From: Pontibacter korlensis
GTDB lineage: Bacteria; Bacteroidota; Bacteroidia; Cytophagales; Hymenobacteraceae
Reading direction: 5' to 3'
Length of the DNA: 64,000 nucleotides
NCBI RefSeq assembly: GCF_000973725.1
Contig: NZ_CP009621.1
Span: 2,818,001 to 2,882,000 of the forward strand
Under the pieces are notes generated by a model, which ran no database searches, was not told where the DNA came from, and saw only the letters and a list, made by a program, of their open reading frames with translations. Below, piece by piece: positions 1 through 7,793 of this stretch; positions within the stretch are counted from its first letter, which is position 1, and each line of letters starts with the position of its first letter. The translations under genes were made by a program, and so were the position numbers.

Positions 1-1
1 C

Positions 2-868
2 GATGAAGACAAAAGAGCAGCCCTCTTCGAAATGGCTGAGAACAATGTGCCGGTAAGTGAGCGGAAGTTCGGGGAAGGCTTTTATCTGCGTCCGCAATTT
101 GTGCAGCCCTACCGGTGCGAAAATGTGCTGATAGAAGGCGTCACCATTGTGAACTCCCCGATGTGGATCCTGAATCCGGTGCTGTGTAATAACGTGACCA
201 TACAAGGGGTAAGGGTAGAGAGCATGGGGCCAAACTCCGACGGCTGCGATCCAGAGTCATGTAAAAACGTGCTCATCAAAGACTGCTACTTTAACACCGG
301 CGACGATTGCATTGCTATTAAGTCAGGCAGAAATGCGGATGGCAGAAGAATAAATGTACCAAGCGAGAATATCGTGATACAAGGCTGCACCATGGCAAAC
401 GGACATGGCGGCGTGGTAATCGGAAGCGAGATATCGGGAGGTGTAAGAAATGTATTTGCAGAGAACTGCACTATGAACAGCCCACTGCTGGATAGGGCGC
501 TGAGAATTAAGACGAGCTCTATGCGTGGCGGCGTGGTAGAGAATGTATACCTGCGCAACATAGAGGTAGGACAGGTGGCAGAGCAAGTGGTCCGTGTGAA
601 CATGTTCTATGAAGACTCTGGCCCATTTATGCCTACTGTACGCAATGTGGAAGTTCGTAACATGACGGTACAAAACGGAGGCGATGTAGGCGTGTTGTTA
701 GAAGGCTATGAGGAGTCTCCGGTACAGAACCTGCGCCTGATCAACGTGAAGATCAACAATGTAAAAGAGCCCTACAAGTTCTCTAATGTGGAGAACATCG
801 GGTTTGAGAATGTCACTATCAATGGAAAGCAAATCGTACTCCCGGACAGTATTTCACTACAAAATTAA
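2..868 (+). CDS. GH28 polygalacturonase family protein, 5' end outside window
   Basis: Glycoside hydrolase family 28 right-handed beta-helix enzyme that hydrolyses alpha-1,4-galacturonosyl (or related) bonds in pectin. The reading frame is open to the window edge, so the N-terminus and any signal peptide are missing; the ATG at 32 is internal. Family motifs appear in order: NSDG with a following CDP, GDDCIAIKSG (paired catalytic Asp), GHGGVVIGSE (catalytic-region His) and RIKT. All catalytic carboxylates expected for GH28 are present. About 289 codons are seen against 450-550 for the family. A pectinesterase follows 54 bases downstream in the same direction, so the two probably act on the same polymer: the esterase demethylates, this enzyme cleaves. 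Family assignment is firm; the exact substrate (homogalacturonan or rhamnogalacturonan) is not determined. Confidence 0.95.
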   Translation, partial: DEDKRAALFEMAENNVPVSERKFGEGFYLRPQFVQPYRCENVLIEGVTIVNSPMWILNPVLCNNVTIQGVRVESMGPNSDGCDPESCKNVLIKDCYFNTGDDCIAIKSGRNADGRRINVPSENIVIQGCTMANGHGGVVIGSEISGGVRNVFAENCTMNSPLLDRALRIKTSSMRGGVVENVYLRNIEVGQVAEQVVRVNMFYEDSGPFMPTVRNVEVRNMTVQNGGDVGVLLEGYEESPVQNLRLINVKINNVKEPYKFSNVENIGFENVTINGKQIVLPDSISLQN

Positions 869-922
869 GTCTGTAACCTCTGCCCCTGTGGTTTTACTAA
901 TCACCCTGAAAAGAATTATGCT

Positions 923-1903
923 ATGAAAAATTTATTCACCTTGTTTATTCTTCTGATCGCTAGCCTGCAGCTTGTGGCACAACAAAAGACCTACCCCAGC
1001 TCTTTTACGGTAGCACAAGACGGAAGTGGTGATTTCACCACCATACAGGAAGCCGTTAATGCCGTGCGTGATTTATCACAACAACAGGTTACGATCCACA
1101 TCAAAAATGGCGTCTACAAAGAGAAGCTCGTCATCCCAACCTGGAAAACGAAAATCTCTCTGGTAGGGGAGAGCAAAGAAGGTACTATTATCACCAACAG
1201 CGACTACTCTGGCAAAGCGTATCCTGGTAAGGACTTTACCGGCAACGACAAGTATAGCACGTATACTTCCTACACAGTGCTAGTGCAGGGTAATGATTTT
1301 GTGGCAGAAAACCTGACTATAGAAAATGCTGCAGGACCGGTGGGGCAGGCGGTAGCGCTGCATGTAGAGGGCGACAGAGCCGTTATCCGGAACTGCCGCC
1401 TGATTGGTAACCAGGATACCTTATATGCCGCCACCGAAGGCAGTCGCCAGCTATACCAGGATTGCTACATAGAGGGTACTACCGACTTTATCTTTGGGGA
1501 GGCAACGGCGGTGTTCCAGAACTGCACAATCAAAAGCCTGAAGAACTCCTACATTACGGCTGCGGCTACCTCGCCAAGCCAGAAGTATGGCTTTGTGTTT
1601 ATCAACTGTAAACTGATAGCAGATGCTGCCGCTGAGAAAGTATACTTGGGTCGCCCCTGGAGACCTTATTCCAAAACTGTTTTCATCAATACTGAAATGG
1701 GCAACCACATTCGTGCTGAGGGCTGGGACAACTGGCGCAACCCAGAGAACGAGAAGACGGTGCTGTACGCGGAGTATAACTCGAAGGGTGCCGGAGCCAA
1801 CGCTAAAAGCCGTGTAGGCTGGTCGAGGCAGCTGTCGGCGAAGGAGGTGAAGCAGTATACGTTAGAAAATATTTTCACTGACTGGAAGCCACTACTTCAG
1901 TAA
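923..1903 (+). CDS. Pectinesterase (carbohydrate esterase family 8)
   Basis: Secreted pectin methylesterase, removing methyl groups from homogalacturonan so that polygalacturonase can cut it. The 326-residue protein starts with a typical signal peptide (Lys-Asn, then a hydrophobic stretch ending at VAQ around residue 20). CE8 signatures are all present: QDGSGDF near residue 32, GVYKE near 63, QAVAL near 142, QDTLY at 164-168, DFIFG at 188-192 with the catalytic Asp, and LGRPW near 242 with the substrate-binding Arg. Length is normal for a single-domain bacterial CE8 enzyme. It lies between a GH28 gene and a LamG-like gene with short gaps, suggesting one transcription unit. No disruption seen. 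Confidence 0.96.
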   Translation: MKNLFTLFILLIASLQLVAQQKTYPSSFTVAQDGSGDFTTIQEAVNAVRDLSQQQVTIHIKNGVYKEKLVIPTWKTKISLVGESKEGTIITNSDYSGKAYPGKDFTGNDKYSTYTSYTVLVQGNDFVAENLTIENAAGPVGQAVALHVEGDRAVIRNCRLIGNQDTLYAATEGSRQLYQDCYIEGTTDFIFGEATAVFQNCTIKSLKNSYITAAATSPSQKYGFVFINCKLIADAAAEKVYLGRPWRPYSKTVFINTEMGNHIRAEGWDNWRNPENEKTVLYAEYNSKGAGANAKSRVGWSRQLSAKEVKQYTLENIFTDWKPLLQ

Positions 1904-1920
1904 GTATAAACTATAAGCTC

Positions 1921-2586
1921 ATGAACTTGGACTCTTGTTTACGTGCAGCGCGGCTGCTTATACTTAGTATGCTTCTATTGACTGGAGGAACGGCAGTTGC
2001 TCAAGCACAACAGAAAGTATGGAAGCTGAATTCTCTTAAATCAACAGGCGCACACAAGCCGGAGGTATGGGGCCAGCCTGAGGTGGTAAAAACAAAAGCA
2101 GGGAAAGCGATAAAGTTTGATGGGCAGGACGATGGCCTGCTGCTAGACACTAATCCTATCGCTGGTGCAGATGAGTTTACGATTGAGGTAGAGCTGAAAC
2201 CGTATGCTGCCTACCCTGAGAATGTGGAGCAACGCTTTCTGCACATTCAAGACCCCAGCAACGATAAGCGCAGAATTCTGATCGAGCTCAGGCTTGATGA
2301 CAAAGGGCAATGGTATCTTGATCTCTTCATGCGTACCGAAGATGCTTCACTTACTTTAATCGACTCCACTAAGACACACCCTGTTAACGAGTGGGCAACG
2401 ATCAGACTGACTTATAAAAACGGACAGCTAAAAGGCTATGTGAACGGGGTCGAGGAGCTATCTGGAGAGATAGTGTACCTGCCGATCAGTTCCACTGCCA
2501 AAACCTCCCTAGGCACCCGCATGGATAAACGCTCCTGGTTTAATGGAGAGATAAGGACAGTAAGGTTTAGCCATCAGGTAAAGTAG
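1921..2586 (+). CDS. Secreted LamG/concanavalin A-like domain protein
   Basis: A 221-residue exported protein with a signal peptide (cleavage likely after AQAQ, residues 27-30) and one beta-sandwich domain of the LamG/concanavalin A-like type. Visible hallmarks are FDGQDDGL near residue 66, the TIEVELKP strand, and YVNGVEE near 178, a pattern common in LamG_3 domains (surface-exposed sandwich followed by an N-G turn). No catalytic motif is evident. It begins 17 bases after the pectinesterase stop, so it is probably co-transcribed with the pectinases. A role in pectin binding or as a small lyase/hydrolase of the jelly-roll type is possible but cannot be decided from sequence. Family call is moderately sure; function unknown. 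Confidence 0.75.
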   Translation: MNLDSCLRAARLLILSMLLLTGGTAVAQAQQKVWKLNSLKSTGAHKPEVWGQPEVVKTKAGKAIKFDGQDDGLLLDTNPIAGADEFTIEVELKPYAAYPENVEQRFLHIQDPSNDKRRILIELRLDDKGQWYLDLFMRTEDASLTLIDSTKTHPVNEWATIRLTYKNGQLKGYVNGVEELSGEIVYLPISSTAKTSLGTRMDKRSWFNGEIRTVRFSHQVK

Positions 2587-2655
2587 GCATTTTGATTTTG
2601 TGTTAGGGATTAGTGAGTACAGGTCCTGAATCATGTTAGGTAGTCTTTTATTTGT

Positions 2656-2915
2656 TCATCATTAACCACCCCTGACTCCTCCTTGACTTTAAGGGAAGAG
2701 CAGCAAGGACGGGATCCATTCAAAACTAATCCCAGTCTTTCCGTTGAGCGCCTTGTGAGATCCGGTGCCGCGCAGGCGGCAGCACCCTGGCGCAGGAGGG
2801 AACACAGCGCGATGCGGAGAGACGAGGCCCCGCGGCCTTGAGCGCTCCAAAACCAGATTTGAAACTTATCAGGAGTAAATTATGTGGAGGATGAACAGCG
2901 ACTACGCTCGCAAAG
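2656..2915. repeat. Intergenic repeat element, copy A
   Basis: GC-rich noncoding block in the 390-base gap between the LamG gene and uxaA. It matches, segment by segment, the sequence flanking the IS4-type element at 17217-17434 and 18646-18735: a start like CCCCTGACTCCTCC, then CAGTCTTTCCGTTGAGCGCC, GCGCGATGC, CTTGAGCGCTCCAAAACCAG and TGGAGGATGAAC, in the same order and spacing. The copies differ at many positions, so this is an old dispersed repeat. No open reading frame, tRNA or clear terminal inverted repeat is visible. Origin unknown; a miniature element or structured RNA are both possible. Confidence 0.6.
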
Positions 2916-2921
2916 GCATTA

Positions 2922-2954
2922 AAAAGTCCTCCTAAAAATATTAGGAGGACTTTT
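2922..2954 (-). terminator. Intrinsic terminator downstream of uxaA
   Basis: Perfect 14-bp arms (2922-2935 and 2941-2954) around a 5-base loop, with a run of T on the minus strand. It lies 22 bases past the uxaA stop and fits that gene; the matching T-run on the plus strand may also stop transcription from the pectinase side. Confidence 0.85.
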
Positions 2955-2976
2955 ATACTATATGCTTAAACAGCTA

Positions 2977-4623
2977 CTAGAGTGAGATACCGCGTTTCCA
3001 AGGAATGAAATCATCCTGATCCAACAGCTGCGCTTTCGTTTTGATATTGCCGCTGGCTACCTCGATAATGAAGTCCAGCATTTCGGCACCCATTTCCTCA
3101 ATGGTTTTCTCACCAGCGATTACTGGGCCTGTATCCACATCGATGATGTCTGGCATACGCTGCGCCAACTTGCTGTTAGAAGATACTTTGATAACCGGCG
3201 TTACAGGGTTTCCTGTAGGTGTTCCTAAACCAGTCGTGAAAAGTATAATATTGGCTCCTGAGCCAGCCATAGCCGTGGTGCTTTCCACGTCGTTGCCAGG
3301 AGTGCAGAGTAACGTTAAGCCAGGTTTGTTGGCATACTCCGTATAATCCAGCACATCTACTACTGGGGAGGTACCACCTTTTTTGGCTGCACCCGCAGAT
3401 TTGATCGCATCTGTGATCAGGCCGTCCTTAATGTTACCCGGGCTAGGGTTCATGTCGAAGCCAGAGCCGACTGCCTCAGCTGCATAAGCATAGGCGCGCA
3501 TCAGTTGCACAAAACGGTCGGCTGTCTTCTCATCTACGCAGCGGTTAATCAGCTCTTGCTCCACACCGCACAGCTCCGGGAACTCCGAAAGTATAGATTT
3601 GCCACCCAGCGCCACGATCAGGTCTGATGCCTGGCCAACAGCAGGGTTAGCAGAGATGCCGGAGAAACCGTCAGAGCCACCGCACTCCAAGCCAATTACC
3701 AGCTTGCTCAATGGGGCAGGCTTCCGTGTTACCTTATCAGCCTCTATAAGACCTAAGAAAGTTCTTCTGATAGCCTGCGATAGCAGTTCCTGCTCTGTTC
3801 CTTCCTGCTGCTGTTCCAGTATGATTAGCGGCTTAGAGAAGTTCGGGTTCAGAGCCTTCAGTTTTTCCTCCAGTATACTTACCTGGGCGTTTTGACAACC
3901 TAAGCTAAGCACAGTTGCACCAGCCACATTTGGGTTATGGATATAGCCAGCTAGTAGTGCGCAAAGGGCATCTGAGTCTTGCCGGATACCGCCGCAGCCA
4001 CCTTCGTGTGTCAGGAACTTAATGCCGTCGATGTTTTCAAAAATGCGTCTGTGTCCGTTGCTGCTTGCCGCCTGTAATGGCAGTTGCGAGATTTGGTCCA
4101 CTTTTCCAGACTGGTAAAGCTCTACCATCTGCTGCACATAAGACTTGTACACATCCTGGCGGCCAAAACCAAGCTCCTCCATGAAGGCCTGCTTGATGAT
4201 GTTCACGTTGCGGTTCTCGCAGAACACCAAGGGAATTACCAGCCAGTAGTTGGCAGTACCAACCTGACCGTCTTCGCGGTGGTAGCCCATAAAGGTTTTA
4301 TTTACCCATTTCGACACATCAGGGGCCCTCCAACCGGTTGTTTTTGTTTTACCTGTAAAGGTGGATGCCTGGTGCTTTACATTCTCTGTTGAGATTCTGG
4401 CTCCGGCAGGTATTGGCTCTACCGCTTTTCCTACCAATGTGCCATACATAATGATCTCTTGTCCGGGAGCCATGTCGAACTGCGCAAATTTATGCTTGGC
4501 TGGTATGTTCTCTGCCAAAGAAAGGACCAGGCTATCATAGGTGATTGCTTCCCCGACTGGTAAATCAGTGAGGGCAACCAATACGTTATCGTCAGGGTGT
4601 ACTTTTAATACCTTGTGTGACAT
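2977..4623 (-). CDS. uxaA: Altronate dehydratase
   Basis: Converts D-altronate to 2-keto-3-deoxygluconate in the cytoplasmic galacturonate (Ashwell-type isomerase) pathway. The N-terminal SAF domain (about residues 8-95, beginning VLKVHPDDNVLVAL) and the large C-terminal dehydratase domain (GYHREDGQVGTANYW near 115; GLECGGSDGFSG near 318; GTPTGNPVTPVIK near 475) are both complete. A longer reading frame exists to 4665, but the ATG at 4623 is preferred: it matches the family N-terminus MSHKVLKVHP, and the extension would run through the palindrome at 4642-4657. Length 548 aa is usual for the Bacteroidota form. It is divergent from an SDR gene of the same pathway type. A GarD-like sugar-acid dehydratase is the only realistic alternative. 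Confidence 0.93.
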   Translation of the reverse strand: MSHKVLKVHPDDNVLVALTDLPVGEAITYDSLVLSLAENIPAKHKFAQFDMAPGQEIIMYGTLVGKAVEPIPAGARISTENVKHQASTFTGKTKTTGWRAPDVSKWVNKTFMGYHREDGQVGTANYWLVIPLVFCENRNVNIIKQAFMEELGFGRQDVYKSYVQQMVELYQSGKVDQISQLPLQAASSNGHRRIFENIDGIKFLTHEGGCGGIRQDSDALCALLAGYIHNPNVAGATVLSLGCQNAQVSILEEKLKALNPNFSKPLIILEQQQEGTEQELLSQAIRRTFLGLIEADKVTRKPAPLSKLVIGLECGGSDGFSGISANPAVGQASDLIVALGGKSILSEFPELCGVEQELINRCVDEKTADRFVQLMRAYAYAAEAVGSGFDMNPSPGNIKDGLITDAIKSAGAAKKGGTSPVVDVLDYTEYANKPGLTLLCTPGNDVESTTAMAGSGANIILFTTGLGTPTGNPVTPVIKVSSNSKLAQRMPDIIDVDTGPVIAGEKTIEEMGAEMLDFIIEVASGNIKTKAQLLDQDDFIPWKRGISL

Positions 4624-4641
4624 AGTCTTTTTGATTAGATT

Positions 4642-4657
4642 GTGCAATCGATTGCAC
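4642..4657. promoter_or_regulatory. Probable LacI-family operator for uxaA
   Basis: GTGCAATCGATTGCAC is a perfect 16-bp palindrome with a central CG step, the classic shape of LacI/GalR-family operators. It lies 19 bases upstream of the uxaA ATG, where a bound repressor would block transcription. The divergent SDR gene is about 150 bases away and may share control. No LacI-type regulator gene is in the window, so the partner protein is inferred. Confidence 0.7.
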
Positions 4658-4809
4658 TTACGCAAATAATATAAATTATTTACAGAAACAGAAATTTATA
4701 TGATTAAAAAGTGCAGTGATAACTCACTTTTATTGTTTAAAGCACAAAAAGATGCTGTAAATTAATAAGTGAGCGAGAGGTTAGGGTTACTGAGCTATAA
4801 ACACAGATC

Positions 4810-5625
4810 ATGCTAGAACAGTTTTCATTAAAAGGAAAAGTAGTCATTATTACAGGAGCCACCGGTGTATTGGGAGAAGCCTTCTCCCTTGCGGTTGCCA
4901 AGGCGGGTGCCAAAGTAGTAGTCTTAGGGCGTAACGAAGAGCGTGCTGAAGCACGGGTTGCAGCCATTGAAGCAGCAGGAGGCGAAGCCATGGCTATACT
5001 GGGAGACGTAACGGATGAAGCCGCAATGGTCGCTGCCAGAGAGAAAGTGCTAAGCGCCTGGGGCAGTATTGATGGCCTTGTGAATGCGGCTGGTGGGAAC
5101 ATTCCTGGAGCAACCATCTCCCCGGAGCAGGATATTTTCGAGGCAAAGATAGAGGACACACGAAAAGCTGTAGACCTGAACTTGTTCGGCACTGTAATAC
5201 CCACAAAGGTATTTGGTAAAGTAATGGCCGAAAAGGGGAGAGGATCTATTGTAAACATATCATCTATAACCGCACAGCGCCCGCTTACAAGGGTCTTAGG
5301 CTACACATTGGCTAAAACGGCTATAGACGCCTATACTAAGTGGATGGCAGTTGAGCTAGGGCAACGTTATGGAGACGGCATACGCGTGAACTCACTTGCG
5401 CCAGGTGTGTTCCTAACAGAGCAAAACAGGAGCCTGTTGCTAAACGAGGATGGTAGCTATACAGACAGGGCACAGAAGTTTGTAACAAACACCCCGTTCC
5501 ACCGACTGGGTAATCCGGAAGAATTAACAGGGACGCTAATTTACCTGCTTAGCGATGCATCCAAGTTTGTTACTGGTGAGACCCTGCTGGTAGATGGAGG
5601 CTTCAGCGCCTACAGTGGAGTGTAG
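4810..5625 (+). CDS. SDR oxidoreductase, D-mannonate oxidoreductase (fructuronate reductase) type
   Basis: Classical short-chain dehydrogenase of 271 residues. It shows the NAD(P)-binding TGATGVLG motif near residue 16, NAAGG near 91, the catalytic Ser region NISSIT, the YTLAK motif (Tyr and Lys) and the C-terminal VDGGFSAYSGV. The insertion NAAGGNIPGAT with the long following helix is characteristic of the hexuronate/gluconate-type SDRs annotated as D-mannonate oxidoreductase in Bacteroidota. It is divergently placed from uxaA, with a LacI-type palindrome between, which supports a role in hexuronate catabolism: reduction of fructuronate or tagaturonate. Substrate choice between fructuronate, tagaturonate and 5-ketogluconate cannot be settled here. 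No uxuA or uxaC gene is visible in the window. Confidence 0.8.
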   Translation: MLEQFSLKGKVVIITGATGVLGEAFSLAVAKAGAKVVVLGRNEERAEARVAAIEAAGGEAMAILGDVTDEAAMVAAREKVLSAWGSIDGLVNAAGGNIPGATISPEQDIFEAKIEDTRKAVDLNLFGTVIPTKVFGKVMAEKGRGSIVNISSITAQRPLTRVLGYTLAKTAIDAYTKWMAVELGQRYGDGIRVNSLAPGVFLTEQNRSLLLNEDGSYTDRAQKFVTNTPFHRLGNPEELTGTLIYLLSDASKFVTGETLLVDGGFSAYSGV

Positions 5626-5650
5626 GGTGGAGTTGGTACGGTCTCTTTCC

Positions 5651-5692
5651 GATGAGCCTAGGAAGGCAGTGTGGTAGCCTCCCAGGCTCATC
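5651..5692 (+). terminator. Hairpin after the SDR gene
   Basis: Near-perfect long stem from GATGAGCCTAGGAAGGC to GCCTCCCAGGCTCATC, beginning 26 bases past the SDR stop. The following T-run is short (three T), so termination is likely but not certain. The rest of the gap to 5869 shows nothing recognisable. Confidence 0.5.
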
Positions 5693-5869
5693 TTTGTGCT
5701 ACTGTCGTGATGAAGCCTTAGTCACGCACATCTGCTGCGCTCAGATGGAGCAAAACACTACTTGTACTGTAGAAAAGGACAAAATGAACATCACATTGTA
5801 TACAGATGCCTGTTGAGGGGGGTGTCTCGAGTAATGAAGTAGAAGGTATAAACTAGGCGAAGCGAGACG

Positions 5870-6487
5870 TTATCGGGATCCTAAAAGTTTAGAAAGGTCC
5901 AATATGTTGGCTTCTGCATTTCCTTTAAGTTCAACCGAAAAGGTCACCTTGTCGGGCCGCGGTGCAATGTCCAGGATAGTTACTTCATCTACAGCTCCCA
6001 TAAGCTTTATTCCTTTCAGATCTAATCCTTGCTCAAGCATAGCATTAACTTTTATCAGCTCTTGGTTGATGATGTCTTTTACGGGAACTCTGGCCTTACT
6101 GAGAATCTGGTTATAGGCTACATTGTTCACTAAGACTTCTAGAGCAGTATTATAAAGTCCGCTGCTCGTTCTGGAAGTTAGCTGGAACTGCTGTACATAC
6201 AGTAGCTGTGAGGAGTTGTCATACTTAAGCGTGGCCAGCACATAGAGATCTACCTGGTCACGCTTCATGACTGTCCGGAGTATTTTGATCTTGAGCCGGA
6301 GCACAATTCTATTGGGGCCAGAGCTGCTCCCACCAATTCCAACATCCAGTATTTGCGCGTAAGGAGAAGAGTCAACTTCTTTCTCTGGTTTGGGAATGTA
6401 TTTTCCAATTAGCTGGCTTTTCAGTACACCTTCCAAGGCGGTGTATGAAACAGATACAGGAACGTGGATTCTTATAGAATTCTCCAT
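5870..6487 (-). CDS. Hypothetical protein, DUF4403-like
   Basis: A 205-residue protein without signal peptide or membrane segment. The start (SIRIHVPVSVSYTALEGVL) resembles the repeated beta-alpha units of DUF4403 proteins, which are normally about 450 residues and exported; this one is half that length and lacks an export signal. The body alternates amphipathic strands (LRLKIKILRT, VTFSVELKGNAEANIL) with a central helix, consistent with a BPI/TULIP-like lipid-binding fold, but that is inference. It stands alone, convergent with the SDR gene and followed upstream by the tRNA-Lys cluster. Function unknown; the family assignment is moderate. Confidence 0.6.
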   Translation of the reverse strand: MENSIRIHVPVSVSYTALEGVLKSQLIGKYIPKPEKEVDSSPYAQILDVGIGGSSSGPNRIVLRLKIKILRTVMKRDQVDLYVLATLKYDNSSQLLYVQQFQLTSRTSSGLYNTALEVLVNNVAYNQILSKARVPVKDIINQELIKVNAMLEQGLDLKGIKLMGAVDEVTILDIAPRPDKVTFSVELKGNAEANILDLSKLLGSR

Positions 6488-6580
6488 TGGTTGTTTGCTG
6501 GTAGTTTAATAGGCAACAGAACATGCTCTTTGCCCAGTGAAGCTTACAGAAGTACGGAAACCATGGAAGTGGCGCCAAAT

Positions 6581-6610
6581 AAAAAAGCCTCAAACGTAGG
6601 TTTGAGGCTT
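6581..6610 (-). terminator. Terminator of tRNA-Lys copy 1
   Basis: Perfect 11-bp stem (6585-6595 with 6600-6610), 4-base loop, followed on the minus strand by six T. It begins 8 bases after the tRNA 3' end. Confidence 0.9.
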
Positions 6611-6617
6611 CTATCAG

Positions 6618-6690
6618 TGATCCCGCTGGGATTCGAACCCAGGACCCATACATTAAAAGTGTATTGCTCTACCAGCTGAGCTACGGAATC
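6618..6690 (-). tRNA. tRNA-Lys (anticodon UUU)
   Basis: 73-nt cloverleaf on the minus strand. The acceptor stem pairs GATTCCG with CGGGATC, the D arm is GCTC/GAGC, the anticodon stem is ATACA/TGTAT with loop CTTTTAA giving anticodon TTT, and the T arm is CTGGG TTCGAAT CCCAG. The discriminator is A and CCA is not encoded. The sequence is identical to the second copy at 6832-6904. It has its own promoter (6717-6747) and terminator. Confidence 0.97.
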
Positions 6691-6716
6691 GGTTACTTTT
6701 TCCTTGATTGGGAGTG

Positions 6717-6747
6717 CAAAGGTAGAAGCTTTGTTTAAAATTTCAAA
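6717..6747 (-). promoter_or_regulatory. Bacteroidota promoter of tRNA-Lys copy 1
   Basis: On the minus strand, TTTG (6744-6747), a 19-nt spacer, then TACCTTTG (6717-6724). This is an exact match to the Bacteroidota -33/-7 consensus and lies about 27 bases before the tRNA 5' end. Confidence 0.85.
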
Positions 6748-6789
6748 CATTTTTCAGCTTCTTTTTTCACCTCCTTACAAGAGGCAGAA

Positions 6790-6818
6790 AGAAAAAGCCT
6801 CTCTGTTAGGAAAGGCTT
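6790..6818 (-). terminator. Terminator of tRNA-Lys copy 2
   Basis: 9-bp stem with one G-U pair (6795-6803 with 6810-6818) followed by TTTTTC on the minus strand, 14 bases after the tRNA 3' end. Confidence 0.8.
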
Positions 6819-6831
6819 CGGCTTTCATCAG

Positions 6832-6904
6832 TGATCCCGCTGGGATTCGAACCCAGGACCCATACATTAAAAGTGTATTGCTCTACCAGCTGAGCTACGG
6901 AATC
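6832..6904 (-). tRNA. tRNA-Lys (anticodon UUU), second copy
   Basis: Identical 73-nt tRNA-Lys(UUU) on the minus strand. It is separated from the first copy by 141 bases that contain the terminator of this copy and the promoter of the other, so the two genes are independent transcription units rather than a polycistronic tRNA operon. Flanking sequence is not duplicated beyond a few bases next to the tRNA. Confidence 0.97.
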
Positions 6905-6948
6905 TTTTAGTAACTTGCATTCTCAAGGCGTTTCCCTGAATTGCGATG

Positions 6949-6979
6949 CAAAAGTAGCAGCTTAGATTTTAAATGCAAA
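6949..6979 (-). promoter_or_regulatory. Bacteroidota promoter of tRNA-Lys copy 2
   Basis: On the minus strand, TTTG (6976-6979), 19 nt, TACTTTTG (6949-6956): an exact consensus match. The -33 box overlaps the start codon region of the divergent gene at 6973. Confidence 0.85.
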
Positions 6980-7710
6980 ACATCTTCTCTAAAATATCTG
7001 CCTTTTTGATTATTTTTTTTGCTGTTTTGGCAGAACCAGCTTGTGCTCAGGTAGATAATCTAACACTGGCTAAAGCAGATTCTTTGTTTGAGAAACAACG
7101 GTATTCTGATGCTTTTGTTCTGTATGAGCAATTATTGGAGCAGGAACAGCATTATTCGCCCCAAATGCTGCTGAAGATGGCCTATATCAAAGAAGGCCTC
7201 CGCGACTACACCAGCGCCATGTATTACCTGCACCTGTTCTATACAAAAGAGCCAAGCCGCTCTACGCTTAAAAAAATGGAGGAATTGGCACAGGCGCACC
7301 GCCTGCAAGGGTATGAGTACAACGACCTGCAGTTTTTCAAAACACAGTTCAGTAAATACTACATGCGTATACTGGAGCTGCTATTGCTGGCAGCGGTGAT
7401 TACGGTAACCATTATGCTGTTTAGCTGGCGCAGGGGGCACAGGTTTACTAAACCTTTCAAAATTGGTTTTATGCTGTACCTGCTGTTTATACTGTACTAC
7501 ATCAACTTCCTGAACCTTGGAGATGAGGGTATCATCAAGAGTAGCCAGGTAGCTATTATGTCGGCTCCCTCTGCAGGGGCAAATTGGGTTGCTACTGCCT
7601 CACAAGGGCATAAAGTACCCATCACGGGCGAGCAGGATATCTGGTTTGAGATAAAGTGGAAGGGGGAGAAGGCTTACATTCGTAAAAGTAACCTACTTGA
7701 GCTGCCGTAG
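6973..7710 (+). CDS. TPR and SH3-like domain membrane protein (BatE-like)
   Basis: A 245-residue exported membrane protein. A signal peptide (residues 1-25, ending ACAQ) precedes two or three tetratricopeptide-like helices (about 30-110), two transmembrane helices (about 137-157 and 164-183), and a C-terminal bacterial SH3-like domain (about 190-245, with the VAIMSAPSAGANWVATASQGHKVPI core). This order, TPR then SH3 domain, is that of BatE proteins in Bacteroidota aerotolerance operons, but no BatA-D genes or MoxR ATPase are nearby, so it is an orphan relative. The start ATG at 6973 overlaps the -33 box of the divergent tRNA promoter. Likely a cell-envelope scaffold; specific role unknown. 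Confidence 0.75.
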   Translation: MQNIFSKISAFLIIFFAVLAEPACAQVDNLTLAKADSLFEKQRYSDAFVLYEQLLEQEQHYSPQMLLKMAYIKEGLRDYTSAMYYLHLFYTKEPSRSTLKKMEELAQAHRLQGYEYNDLQFFKTQFSKYYMRILELLLLAAVITVTIMLFSWRRGHRFTKPFKIGFMLYLLFILYYINFLNLGDEGIIKSSQVAIMSAPSAGANWVATASQGHKVPITGEQDIWFEIKWKGEKAYIRKSNLLELP

Positions 7711-7720
7711 ATTTAACAGA

Positions 7721-7779
7721 CTAAAAAGGCAAAGGGCAAAAGAGGAATTAATATTCCCTTTTGCCCTTTGCCTTTTTAG
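7721..7779. terminator. Bidirectional terminator
   Basis: Perfect 22-bp arms (7721-7742 and 7758-7779) with A/T runs on both sides, placed between convergent genes ending at 7710 and 7794. It should stop transcription from both sides. Confidence 0.9.
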
Positions 7780-7793
7780 CTTTCGTAGAGATA

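Noticed and set aside
4624-4665. N-terminal extension of uxaA by 14 residues
   Set aside because: The added residues do not fit the family N-terminus and would run through the palindromic operator at 4642-4657.
5700-5869. Structured RNA or second copy of the dispersed repeat after the SDR gene
   Set aside because: No shared blocks with copies A and B and no convincing hairpin beyond the one at 5651-5692.
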